64,000 nt of DNA from Paraflavisolibacter caeni. GTDB lineage: Bacteria; Bacteroidota; Bacteroidia; Chitinophagales; Chitinophagaceae. The DNA is taken from positions 62,001 to 126,000 of the forward strand of contig NZ_JAOTIF010000020.1 in the NCBI RefSeq assembly GCF_025628885.1, in the 5' to 3' direction. The position numbers were made by a program, and so were the translations under genes. Below, one piece after another: positions 8,280-16,991 of this stretch (the stretch's first letter is position 1; every line of letters starts with the position of its first letter). A model generated the notes under the pieces. That model searched no databases. It was not told where the DNA came from and saw only the letters and a program-made list of their open reading frames with translations.

Positions 8280-9374
8280 TTGTTACCAAACATCAATCCT
8301 AATTCTGCTTCAGTTGCACCTGTTTTTTCATTGAATGAAATAGGAGGAAGGGCTAATCTTGAAGATTCCATTTCGCCTGTGCATCCGCATGTTTTTGTTG
8401 TATGTGATGGTGTAGGCGGAAACAGTGCCGGAGAAGTGGCCTCTGCTGAAGCAGTAAATTCATTTTACCATCTTTTTTCAAGTCGTTATTTAACTATAAA
8501 AAGTGTTGATGATTTTCGTCAACTGATTCAAGATGCATTAGAAGACTTCCGGCAGGCTATCAGCCGTTTTATTGCCATCAATCCAACAGCTAAGAGTACC
8601 AGTACCACCCTTACTTTGATGGTGCTGCATGAAGGCAAAGCTTACCTGGCCTGGTGTGGCGACAGCCGGATCTATCATATTCGCCATGGTGAAGTTGCAT
8701 TCCGAACTAAAGATCATTCCCTGGTACAGGAACTGCTTTCGAAAGGCGTTATCAATGAAACAGAAGCAGAACGCCATCCTCAACGAAATGTAATTGTGCG
8801 CAGCCTGAATGTACAGACAAAGGCGGAACAGATCGATACGATCGTACTTGAAGACTTAAGAGAAGGTGACTGGTTGCTGCTTTGTACTGATGGCCTGATG
8901 GAACAATTCAAAGAAAATTTGTTCCCCGCTTATCTAAATGACCTGGATACCAATACCAATTATGCAATGCAGATCAGGTCTATCTGTGAAGGTAGAACGA
9001 AAGATAATTATTCCATGCACCTTGTTCACTACCGATCAGAACAAAATACTAAGGATAGAAGGAAGAAGTCGCGACTTTTATTGTGGATACTGCCTGCTGT
9101 TTTAACAATACTTCTATCTTTTTACGTTCTTTTCGGAGGAAAGGGAGGTAAAACCCAGGAGGCAGAGGTTCCTGCAGTTGACTCAATGCAATTAACAATG
9201 CCAGTAAAGAAAAAGGAAGGCCAGAAATCACTTTTCCGGAGCCATGAAGATTTGCAAAAAGCTGAAAAGTCCCAAGCTGGCAGAAATACCAATTTAAGGG
9301 ATACCACAAGTAAGAAAACAGGGAATAATTTAAAGGTGGATTCTTTAGTGGTTAAAGATAAAGTGCCGGTGTAA
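8280..9374 (+). CDS. PP2C-family Ser/Thr protein phosphatase with TM segment
   Basis: A 364-aa protein starting at TTG 8280; no in-frame ATG is available before the conserved domain. PP2C motifs are present: NLEDS at 26-30, VCDGVGGNS (D43, G44) for metal binding, WCGDSR with D128, LLCTDGL with D204, and the late Asp-Asn pair KDN at 241-243. One TM segment lies at about 266-286, followed by a Lys-rich tail of about 75 residues. The catalytic domain would face the cytoplasm and oppose the neighbouring kinases. It is 23 bp after the kinase gene and 73 bp before the coiled-coil gene, within one transcription unit. Confidence 0.92.
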   Translation: MLPNINPNSASVAPVFSLNEIGGRANLEDSISPVHPHVFVVCDGVGGNSAGEVASAEAVNSFYHLFSSRYLTIKSVDDFRQLIQDALEDFRQAISRFIAINPTAKSTSTTLTLMVLHEGKAYLAWCGDSRIYHIRHGEVAFRTKDHSLVQELLSKGVINETEAERHPQRNVIVRSLNVQTKAEQIDTIVLEDLREGDWLLLCTDGLMEQFKENLFPAYLNDLDTNTNYAMQIRSICEGRTKDNYSMHLVHYRSEQNTKDRRKKSRLLLWILPAVLTILLSFYVLFGGKGGKTQEAEVPAVDSMQLTMPVKKKEGQKSLFRSHEDLQKAEKSQAGRNTNLRDTTSKKTGNNLKVDSLVVKDKVPV

Positions 9375-9447
9375 AAGCGATTACAAGTAACCGGAGATTC
9401 ACTTCAAAGACAAAAGGCTAAAGATTCGATAACCCATAATTAAAAAT

Positions 9448-12024
9448 ATGACCAAAACAACCGATACCCAAGCAGAAGATGCATTGAAACAAATTGAAGC
9501 ACTCCTGGCTTCAGCAGAAAGCATGATCACAGAAATTAAAAATTACAGGATCGAAGCTGCTGAAGAACGCAAAGAGGCTGGACAGGTAAAAACTGATATT
9601 GAAGCAATTTTTGCAAAAACAGAAAAGATATATTCTGATTCAGAGGAATTATTTGATAAAATTGATCATATCAATAAGGAATCTGAAACTGCATTCGATA
9701 AGATAACAGATAGGCAAGAAACTTCTGAAAGCCTTGTGCATAAGATGGAAGAAGATGCACAACATGGGCAAGAGGTATTGCAATTAATCAATCAGCATGA
9801 GCACAATGCAAAAGATTTGTTGCAGCAAACCACTGGACATGAATCTCAGGCTGAACAGTTGTTGAATGAGACTAAGGCGCATGAAAGCCAGGCAGAGCAG
9901 TTACTGATAGAGACGCGTACTCATGAATCGCAAGCGGAGCAATTATTGAATGAGACCCGAGCACATGAATCTCTGGCAGAGCAGACAGTACATGAAACAC
10001 AACGGCATGAACAGGACGCAAGTACGGCATTGACACAAGCAAAAGCCCATGAAGCTGCTGCAGAAATGGCCATGAATGAAGCCCGTAGTCATGAGACCGC
10101 AGCGGCCGCTTCTGCAAACCAAGCAAGAGATGCTGAAGCTGCAGCAATAGAAGCCATGCATAGAATAAAAACTTTGGAAACGGAGGCTTCATCTTTATTG
10201 GAAACGATCAAACAACAGGAAAGAGAAGCAGAAGCTGCCCTGGCCCGCATCAAAGAATTGGAAAAAGAAGCTGATACCTGCTGTCATCATGTTATTAAAT
10301 GTAAAGACACTTCAATTGAAATAATTGATGTTCTGGGAACTCAAAAAGAAGAGGCCATTGGTATCTGTGGTTTTATTACTGAAAGGAAAGAAGAAGCCAT
10401 TTCGATCTGTACTACGATCACTGAAAGAAAAGAAGAATCGATTACATTATGTGGTACGATTAGGGAGCAGAAAGAAGAGTCCATTTCTATATGTACCACC
10501 ATAAAAGAATCCAAAGAGGAAGCGATAAGTATTTGTGGAGTTATCCGTGAACATAAGGAGGAATCCATAACGATCTGTAATGTCATCAAGGAGCAAGAAA
10601 AAGAGGCAATGACATCGTGCAGTATCGTTAAAGACCAGGAAAAAGATGCCATAAGTATTTGTGCCCAGGTTCATAACCATGAAAAGGAAGCGCTAACTGT
10701 CTGTGGCACTATTCACGAACATGAAAAAACGGCATCAGGACTCTGTATCCATATTCACGAGTTTGAGCAAAGATCGTCTTCAGAATGCACAGTGATACAT
10801 GATCATGAAAAAGAAGCAGCTGCTATTTGTGCACAAATGCAGACATATCAAAAGCAGGCTGATACAGGCGTGGGTATCATTGTAGATTATGAGAAAGAAG
10901 CTATAAAGCATGTGGATACCATCCAGCAGAAAGAAGCTGAGGCTGTGGACCATTTGGAAAAGATAAAGTCTAATGAAGCGGAATCAACTACTGTACTTGG
11001 TGTCATTAACCATACAAAAGACGAAGCAACCGCAAGTATGGAAGCAACCAAACAAGCGATGACTGAGGCTAAAAATGCAGAAGGTGCAGCTAAGCAATCA
11101 CAGGCAGAGGCTAAGAATGCTGAGAATGCAGCTAAACATTCCCAATCGGAAGCAAAGGGGGCTGAAAATGCGGCTAAGCAGTCGCAGGCAGAAGCCAAGG
11201 GTGCAGAGAATGCAGCCAAGCAGTCCATGGCTGAAGCTAAGAACGCTGAAAATATAGCGAAGCAAGCAATGACGGAAGCTAAGGCGCACGAAACCGCAGC
11301 AGAAACATCTAAGCAAAATGCTATCCAGGATGCTAAAGATTCCGAGGCAGCCAAGCAGGATGCGCAAAATGATGCCAAGGAATCAGAGAAGGCAAAACAG
11401 GATGCAATAAGTGATGCCAATGACGCGGAGAAGGCAAAGCAAGATGCGCAAAATGATGCCAAGGAAGCTGAAAAGGCAAAGCAGGATGCACAAAATGATG
11501 CTAAAGAAGCGGAGAAGGCAAAGCAGGATGCACAAAATGATGCCAAGGAAGCGGAGAAAGCCAAGCAGGATGCACAAAGTGATGCCAAAGAAGCAGAGAA
11601 GGCCAAACAGGATGCTCAATCGGATGCCAGAGATGCAGACAAAGCAAAACAGGATGCTCAATCGGATGCTAAAGATGCTGATAAAGCTAAGCAGGATGCT
11701 CAGTCTGATGCTAAAGATGCAGAAAAGGCCAAGCAAGATGCACAGGATGATGCTAAAGAAGCGGAGAAGGCAAAGCAGGATGCTCAATCGGATGCTAAAG
11801 ATGCTGATAAGGCTAAGCAGGATGCACAGGATGATGCTAAAGCGTCTGATGATGCCAAGAAAGCTGCTGAAGATTATAGAAAAGCTGCTGAGGATGCAAA
11901 AAGAGAAGCAGAAGAGGCACAGAAAGCTGCAGAAACTGCACAGAGATCTGCGGAAGAATCTGCCAGGAATGCTGACAAGTATGAAGACGAGGCACGCGAA
12001 GCTGCATATAGGGCAAGACATTAA
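9448..12024 (+). CDS. 858-residue protein made of tandem 14-residue coiled-coil repeats, with a Cys ladder
   Basis: I do not know a family for this protein. From about residue 19 nearly to the end, it divides into consecutive 14-residue units without gaps (about 57). The units change in style: early HESQAEQLLNETKA type, then a central block of 12 consecutive units (such as RKEEAISICTTITE) with Cys at unit position 9, then SQAEAKNAENAAKQ type, then 12 AKQDAQNDAKEAEK type, and a C-terminal Ala/Glu/Lys helix. Fourteen residues equal two heptads, so a very long coiled-coil rod is predicted. There is no signal peptide or TM, so it should be cytoplasmic. It lies between the PP2C and FHA genes, 12 bp before the latter. 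A scaffold or phosphorylation substrate role is inference. Confidence 0.85.
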   Translation: MTKTTDTQAEDALKQIEALLASAESMITEIKNYRIEAAEERKEAGQVKTDIEAIFAKTEKIYSDSEELFDKIDHINKESETAFDKITDRQETSESLVHKMEEDAQHGQEVLQLINQHEHNAKDLLQQTTGHESQAEQLLNETKAHESQAEQLLIETRTHESQAEQLLNETRAHESLAEQTVHETQRHEQDASTALTQAKAHEAAAEMAMNEARSHETAAAASANQARDAEAAAIEAMHRIKTLETEASSLLETIKQQEREAEAALARIKELEKEADTCCHHVIKCKDTSIEIIDVLGTQKEEAIGICGFITERKEEAISICTTITERKEESITLCGTIREQKEESISICTTIKESKEEAISICGVIREHKEESITICNVIKEQEKEAMTSCSIVKDQEKDAISICAQVHNHEKEALTVCGTIHEHEKTASGLCIHIHEFEQRSSSECTVIHDHEKEAAAICAQMQTYQKQADTGVGIIVDYEKEAIKHVDTIQQKEAEAVDHLEKIKSNEAESTTVLGVINHTKDEATASMEATKQAMTEAKNAEGAAKQSQAEAKNAENAAKHSQSEAKGAENAAKQSQAEAKGAENAAKQSMAEAKNAENIAKQAMTEAKAHETAAETSKQNAIQDAKDSEAAKQDAQNDAKESEKAKQDAISDANDAEKAKQDAQNDAKEAEKAKQDAQNDAKEAEKAKQDAQNDAKEAEKAKQDAQSDAKEAEKAKQDAQSDARDADKAKQDAQSDAKDADKAKQDAQSDAKDAEKAKQDAQDDAKEAEKAKQDAQSDAKDADKAKQDAQDDAKASDDAKKAAEDYRKAAEDAKREAEEAQKAAETAQRSAEESARNADKYEDEAREAAYRARH
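11350..11853 (+). repeat. Twelve 42-bp tandem repeats (AKQDA units)
   Basis: The coding DNA here is 12 in-frame units of 42 bp, each encoding AKQDA plus nine mostly acidic or basic residues. Neighbouring units differ at few positions, so this block is the youngest part of the 858-aa gene and is prone to copy-number change by slippage or recombination. Confidence 0.9.
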
Positions 12025-12036
12025 AAGTGGTGAATC

Positions 12037-12744
12037 ATGAATAAACAAGAGGCTTTTGAATTTCTGGAGTTAAAGACATCGGCAACGGAAGCTGAAATAA
12101 AAATTAGGCTACAGGAAAAACAACAATATTTTGAACAACTGTGTGCTACTGCACCTGGTGAGTTCCTGCAAAAGCTGCATAAGAGAAATATTGAAAAAGT
12201 GCAGACGATCAGGAACCTGTTTTTTCCTTCAGGAGGTGGTCATGATCATTCAGAACGTAAGGCGGCACAGGTAAATGCTTCGGCAAATTCTTATGCACAG
12301 CCTGCTGATCATATAAATTTAGATCAACCTGTAGCCTGGCTGATCTGCCATACCGAGCATCAATCATCTCGACCACATTCTTTGTATGCAGGGGAGAATT
12401 ATTTCGGCAGGGCATTAGCTGATGGTAAAAGAAGTATATTGCTGGAACATGATATTTATGTAAGTCGTTACCATGCAGTTGTAGAAGTGCAGCTGGGGCT
12501 TTATCCGAAAGTTTTTATACAGGATGCAGGTGCGTATACTGGTAAGCCAAGTAAGAATGGCATCTATATTAATGGTAGCAGCCAAAGAATTCAAAACAAA
12601 GTTCAACTTCAGGAAAACGATACCGTACAAATAGGAGTTACTAAACTGATATTACGCTTCAATCGAGAAAAGCCTATTAACCGTATCGTGGAAGAAGTAT
12701 CTAAAACCGAATTTATAAAAACCGTGGTCATAGACCTCTTTTAA
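12037..12744 (+). CDS. FHA-domain protein with J-domain-like N-terminus
   Basis: A 235-aa cytoplasmic protein. Residues about 104-208 form an FHA phosphothreonine-binding domain: YFGR at 122-125, DIYVSRYHAVV with S143, R144 and H146, then SKNGIYING at 172-180 and the final TKLILRF. Residues about 4-60 (AFEFLELK, ATEAEIK, helical with LF end) resemble helices I-II of a J-domain, but no HPD triad is present. FHA domains read the products of Thr kinases such as the two flanking ones. The J-like part could contact the Hsp70 encoded two genes later (inference). It is 12 bp after the coiled-coil gene and 2 bp before the next gene. Confidence 0.88.
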   Translation: MNKQEAFEFLELKTSATEAEIKIRLQEKQQYFEQLCATAPGEFLQKLHKRNIEKVQTIRNLFFPSGGGHDHSERKAAQVNASANSYAQPADHINLDQPVAWLICHTEHQSSRPHSLYAGENYFGRALADGKRSILLEHDIYVSRYHAVVEVQLGLYPKVFIQDAGAYTGKPSKNGIYINGSSQRIQNKVQLQENDTVQIGVTKLILRFNREKPINRIVEEVSKTEFIKTVVIDLF

Positions 12745-12746
12745 TT

Positions 12747-14435
12747 ATGTCAGATCTGAATTTTATAGTTGAAAAGCTGGAGGATATGCGAAAAGATATT
12801 GGCATCTCCAACTTTTCAGGTTTCCTGGAAAAGACAGGAGAAAACGTAAGCAAGATCGCTGCAGACAGAAGTTGCCATGTTGATATTTATTATCATTCCA
12901 GTTCTATTCCATCTATCAGGAAGAAAGTGGAAGAAATCAGCAAGCAAAATGGTGAACCTGGTTTTGTTTATCATTTTATATCCGATAAAAAGGAACCGTT
13001 GCGTATGTTCCTTCAGATGATGCCAGCAATAGCTGTCATTTTCCTGGATGAAGACTTTAGTCAGTCTGAAAAACCTTTCCAATTTCTTAGGAATCGTGTA
13101 GGCCAGTATAAATTATTATTCCTTATAAATTTTTCTGGTGAAGAGAAAATGGCTAAAGAATTCAGTGCACAAATTGACAGGAGCATTAAACTACATGCCA
13201 TTTCATATGAAGCTTTTAGTTCAACATCACTAAAGGCTCTAATTTCAGAAATGGTTGACAATAATATTCTTGCCCGGCTCAATTCATTTGCATTACACAA
13301 TACTGTAAGGCCAATTGTGCCCATGCTCCAGGATATATTTCAAACTGAGAACAAGATATTTCAAACTAGAAAGCTGTTAAGCGGCCAGCATGGCCAGATC
13401 ATTCGGAAGGAAGAGCAAATGCAGAATAACAATGACTTCAACAACAACCTGAAGACATTGGTGCAGAAGAATATGCAGGAAATGGAAAAGAGTTACCGAT
13501 CCAAGTATGAGGATATGAACAAGCCTAATACTGGTCGGTTCTCACAGGTTGCTTCTGACTGTGTTCAACAAATTAAGGATTTCCAACGGGAAGAGATAGC
13601 TGAAAAAAGTGAAAAAGTTGCGATCAGCCTGAAGAAAAATGATACTGATAGAATATTGGCAACTGTTGGTTTGAATTTAAAAGAAGAATTCAGAAAAGAT
13701 GAAGCATTCATCCATAAGGTGTTTGAAGAACTTGTATCGAAAGTAAATAACCAACTTAATGAAAAAGGTATTTCACCACTTAAACCATCTGAGTTATTTC
13801 TGCCTTTTGCTGAAGGTCAGCGCATATTGAATTCTTATTGTTATATCGGTAAGCCATATGCTGGTGAATTGGTGAAAAAAGGAATCAATGAATACTTTAT
13901 AGCCCTTAGGGATTATACAGGCCTTATCATGGTGGTAGCGGGTCTATTAGCTCCTTTGAACATGGTTGCTACTATCTCTGAGAATGCTGTATTAAAAGCA
14001 ATGTCCAATTTTATCAGAATTACTACCGGTATGATTACCCTAATCATGATCGTATATGGTATTTATGACTTGCGTAGAAGGATACCACGGAAAAGACAGG
14101 AAGAGCAAGATAAAGAGCTGAACCGGGCAAGGGAAACTACTATGCAGGAGTGTAAAAGGATGTTTAATGAAAGCTCTCGTGACTGGCAGTCAAGTGTAAG
14201 CAATTGGATTCGTGATGTGGGTCAGAATATCCTGGTACAAATTGAGGCGAATATTAAAAACCAGGGCCAGCAAAAGCTGCAACAGTTAAATATAGAAAGA
14301 ATGCAGCAGCAACGATCGCAACAGAGTATTGATACGCTACACAGGAACTTCGGTTATGCTGAAAAGAGTAAGGATGCTTTGATATCGAAATTCCGTGATT
14401 CATTTAGCAATATTGAAAAAGAAATAAAATTATAA
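12747..14435 (+). CDS. Unknown two-TM membrane protein with Rossmann/TIR-like N-terminal region and coiled coils
   Basis: I do not recognise this 562-aa protein. Residues about 43-172 alternate hydrophobic strands and helices (CHVDIYYHS, AIAVIFLDEDFS, YKLLFLINFSG), like a TIR or other Rossmann-like fold; no catalytic residue can be named. Residues about 195-330 are helical, rich in Gln and Asn. Two TM segments at about 391-410 and 422-440 make a hairpin, followed by a basic stretch (RRRIPRKR) and a coiled coil to the end. Both long arms would be cytoplasmic. The coil/TM-hairpin/coil layout recalls membrane-shaping proteins, but no GTPase motif is present. It is 2 bp from each neighbour, tightly coupled with the FHA and Hsp70 genes. 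Confidence 0.7.
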   Translation: MSDLNFIVEKLEDMRKDIGISNFSGFLEKTGENVSKIAADRSCHVDIYYHSSSIPSIRKKVEEISKQNGEPGFVYHFISDKKEPLRMFLQMMPAIAVIFLDEDFSQSEKPFQFLRNRVGQYKLLFLINFSGEEKMAKEFSAQIDRSIKLHAISYEAFSSTSLKALISEMVDNNILARLNSFALHNTVRPIVPMLQDIFQTENKIFQTRKLLSGQHGQIIRKEEQMQNNNDFNNNLKTLVQKNMQEMEKSYRSKYEDMNKPNTGRFSQVASDCVQQIKDFQREEIAEKSEKVAISLKKNDTDRILATVGLNLKEEFRKDEAFIHKVFEELVSKVNNQLNEKGISPLKPSELFLPFAEGQRILNSYCYIGKPYAGELVKKGINEYFIALRDYTGLIMVVAGLLAPLNMVATISENAVLKAMSNFIRITTGMITLIMIVYGIYDLRRRIPRKRQEEQDKELNRARETTMQECKRMFNESSRDWQSSVSNWIRDVGQNILVQIEANIKNQGQQKLQQLNIERMQQQRSQQSIDTLHRNFGYAEKSKDALISKFRDSFSNIEKEIKL

Positions 14436-14437
14436 TA

Positions 14438-15958
14438 GTGGTTTTAGGAATTGATCTTGGTACCTGTAATTCAGTGGCCGCAACCTTGACTCGCGACGGC
14501 AGTGCCGTTCTAATACCAGATAGTGTTAACCGTGAAGAGGTGACAACCCCTTCAGTTGCTATTATTGATGGCAAGAAAGCTTATGCAGGACTCTTTGCCG
14601 AGAACCTGTTTGAAACATTTCCTGACAAGGAACTGATCTCTTTTTTCAAAAGGTATTTTGGTACACAAGAGCCTGTGTATGTTGACGAGAACAAAAATGC
14701 CTGGTTTTCAGAAACACTTGCCGCATTGATTCTCCGGAAAATAAAATACGATGCAGAGATGTACATGCCCGATGGTTACCGGAAGGCTGTCATAACAGTT
14801 CCTGCGCATTATAATGATGCACAAAGAAAATCTGCTATCGAGGCGTCGCGCCTGGCCGGCCTGGAACTCAATGCGCTTGTAGAGGAGCCAGTAGCAGCAG
14901 CTCTTTTTTATAGCAGCCAGAATGCAAAGCTGGATGATGAGATCATCCTGGTTTATGATTTTGGAGGTGGAACATTTGATCTGACCCTGATCACCAAATC
15001 TGGCAATCAGTTGCATGTTATTGCCAAAGATGGCATTTCAAATGTAGGTGGTAAGGAGTTTGATGAGATTGTATCTAACCGGATCAGGCAGACTTATGAG
15101 GATATTATGAAACAGCCTTTTCCTTCTGATAAGCTTTCGCTTAACCGGTTGAGGAAGATATCGGAAGTAATAAAGATCCGATTGAACCAGCAGGAGGGGG
15201 GACAAGACCTTGCACAATGGCTCATTTTTGGTCATCATGCCTTTGAATGTGTGTTTGATTTTCGTGCTTATGCCAGTGAAGCTGTAGCATTAATTCAAAA
15301 AACAGAAAACGCCGTTTTACGCTGCCTTAAATCATTAGGTATGCAATGGAGCGATGTTAGCAAAGTTATTTTAATTGGTGGCACAAGTAATAGTAAACTA
15401 ATTTATAATTACTGGAACCAAAAGATCAATCCTGAAAAGCAAACGCTGATCTATCATCAGCCTCTGACCAGTGTAGCCAAAGGAGCCGCAATATATGCCG
15501 GATCTTTATCGGATGGAGCACAGCAAATAGGCTCTGCTGTGGAACTGAAAACTGTAAGTACCTATAATATTGGGTTACGTCAAAAAGGTGGGAAGCAAAT
15601 TGATCTTTTGATCCATCGAAATACACCTTTGCCCATATCTGCAAAACGAGTATACCGAATTGATCCTAATGTGCATGAACATTTTTCTATGGACCTATGC
15701 CAATTCTGGGATGCAGAAACAGAAGTTTTTTACCTGGGAGAGATCAAGGCAGGGCCATTTAGTCACCAGGCCACTGAATTTTATCTTGAGTTTGCTATTG
15801 AGAACCGTAGTAACGGGACCATAGGTATCAAGGTGAAAAATGCTGATAATGGCAAGGATATAAAGTTTGAGTTTATAAAAAAACAGACCAAGCATACTTA
15901 TGATTTTCATAAGCAGAAGGCTTTAGTGGATAGTGTATATCTCAATAATTATGTTTAG
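14438..15958 (+). CDS. Hsp70-family protein, short form
   Basis: A 506-aa protein starting at GTG 14438, 2 bp after the previous stop; the start is fixed by the N-terminal GIDLGTCNSVAA phosphate-1 motif. Other nucleotide-binding signatures are YDFGGGTFDLTLI (phosphate 2) and ILIGGTSNSKLI (adenosine). After the actin-like ATPase domain (about 1-360) only about 140 residues remain, a shortened beta-type substrate-binding part (PLPISAKRVY at its start) lacking the helical lid of DnaK, which is about 640 aa. It is therefore a specialised Hsp70, not the housekeeping DnaK. No GrpE or DnaJ is nearby, but the FHA protein upstream has a J-like region. It probably serves the kinase/FHA cluster. Confidence 0.92.
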   Translation: MVLGIDLGTCNSVAATLTRDGSAVLIPDSVNREEVTTPSVAIIDGKKAYAGLFAENLFETFPDKELISFFKRYFGTQEPVYVDENKNAWFSETLAALILRKIKYDAEMYMPDGYRKAVITVPAHYNDAQRKSAIEASRLAGLELNALVEEPVAAALFYSSQNAKLDDEIILVYDFGGGTFDLTLITKSGNQLHVIAKDGISNVGGKEFDEIVSNRIRQTYEDIMKQPFPSDKLSLNRLRKISEVIKIRLNQQEGGQDLAQWLIFGHHAFECVFDFRAYASEAVALIQKTENAVLRCLKSLGMQWSDVSKVILIGGTSNSKLIYNYWNQKINPEKQTLIYHQPLTSVAKGAAIYAGSLSDGAQQIGSAVELKTVSTYNIGLRQKGGKQIDLLIHRNTPLPISAKRVYRIDPNVHEHFSMDLCQFWDAETEVFYLGEIKAGPFSHQATEFYLEFAIENRSNGTIGIKVKNADNGKDIKFEFIKKQTKHTYDFHKQKALVDSVYLNNYV

Positions 15959-16107
15959 GGTAGAAAGATGATTTATATAAAATCTCTTATCAAAAAAAGC
16001 TTTCATGTTGCATAATTGAAGTAGAAAGTAAAACTTTCTTATTTCATTTGGCTTTACATCTAAAGTATCTGACTTGACTAAAATTTGAATTAATAATAGC
16101 CTTGAAC

Positions 16108-16991
16108 ATGGAGATTCTGAGTAAGTATATATATGATCCGAAGCATGATTTGTTGGGTCGTGGCGGTTTTGCTACTGTGTACCGTGCCCATGACAAGATA
16201 TTGGACATGCCTGTTGCCCTGAAGTTCTTTCATCCCCAGGAAGGCTCCAACAAGTACAACATCATCAATGAGATCCGCAGGGCCATCGTCCTTTCTCACC
16301 CCAACATTGTCAAATACTTTGGGGTGGAGAGCCTGGTGAACCGTGATGTCCATGGCATGGAGGAAGAGATCCAGATCGGGGTGATGGAGTATGTTCAGGA
16401 AGGGCAGATGAAGGAGTTTTTGTTGCGCCAGCCGCTGTTGCACTCAGAGCTGGCGGAGCTGTTAGTGGGGGTGCTGGAAGGGCTCAAGTACCTGCACAGC
16501 CAGGGTATCATCCACAGGGATATCAAGCCTCAGAACATCCTGTTGGGCCGGGATAAGCAGGACAAGCTCATTGCCAAGATTGCAGATTTTGGTATCAGCA
16601 AGAATGTGGATTCCAGCCATACGAGTTCCTCTCTTTTGCTGGGTACGGTGGAGTATATGGCTCCCGAGCAGTTCAATCCTGAGCGCTATGGTATTGGCAA
16701 GCGGGTGAGTTATAATGTGGACATCTGGGCCTTTGGGGTGACGGCCTACGCCCTTTTGTGTGGCCGTCCGTTGTTTGGAGCCCGCAGTGGGGAGACCTCG
16801 CCTGGTGAGCTGATCAACAAGATCGTGAATGTGGAGAACCTGGAGGAGCAGTTGCATGGGTTGCAGGAGCCCTTTCGCAGCCTGATTGCCCGTTGTGTGA
16901 TCCCTGATGCCAAGAGCAGGACCTCGAGCATAGATGAACTTATAGGTATCCTCAGGGGCAGTAGTGCACCAGCCATCCATAACCTACATGC
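16108..16991 (+). repeat. 884-bp perfect direct repeat, copy 2 (kinase domain)
   Basis: Same bases as 6355-7238 without a mismatch, same strand. Identity again begins at the ATG and not before. Such exact identity between genes with unrelated C-termini implies very recent duplication or gene conversion. Confidence 0.95.

Noticed and set aside
10887-12048. Long open frames on the minus strand and in frame +2 within the rod gene (up to 239 codons)
   Set aside because: They are Ala/Ser/Cys- or Met/Arg/Lys-rich mirror images of the 42-bp and 14-residue repeats; the +1 frame has the regular 14-residue pattern and operon position.
6355-15958. Type VI secretion or TerY-P (tellurite) regulatory cluster
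   Set aside because: Kinase, PP2C and FHA are shared with these, but no TssB/C, ClpV, VgrG, vWA TerY or Ter gene is present in the window.
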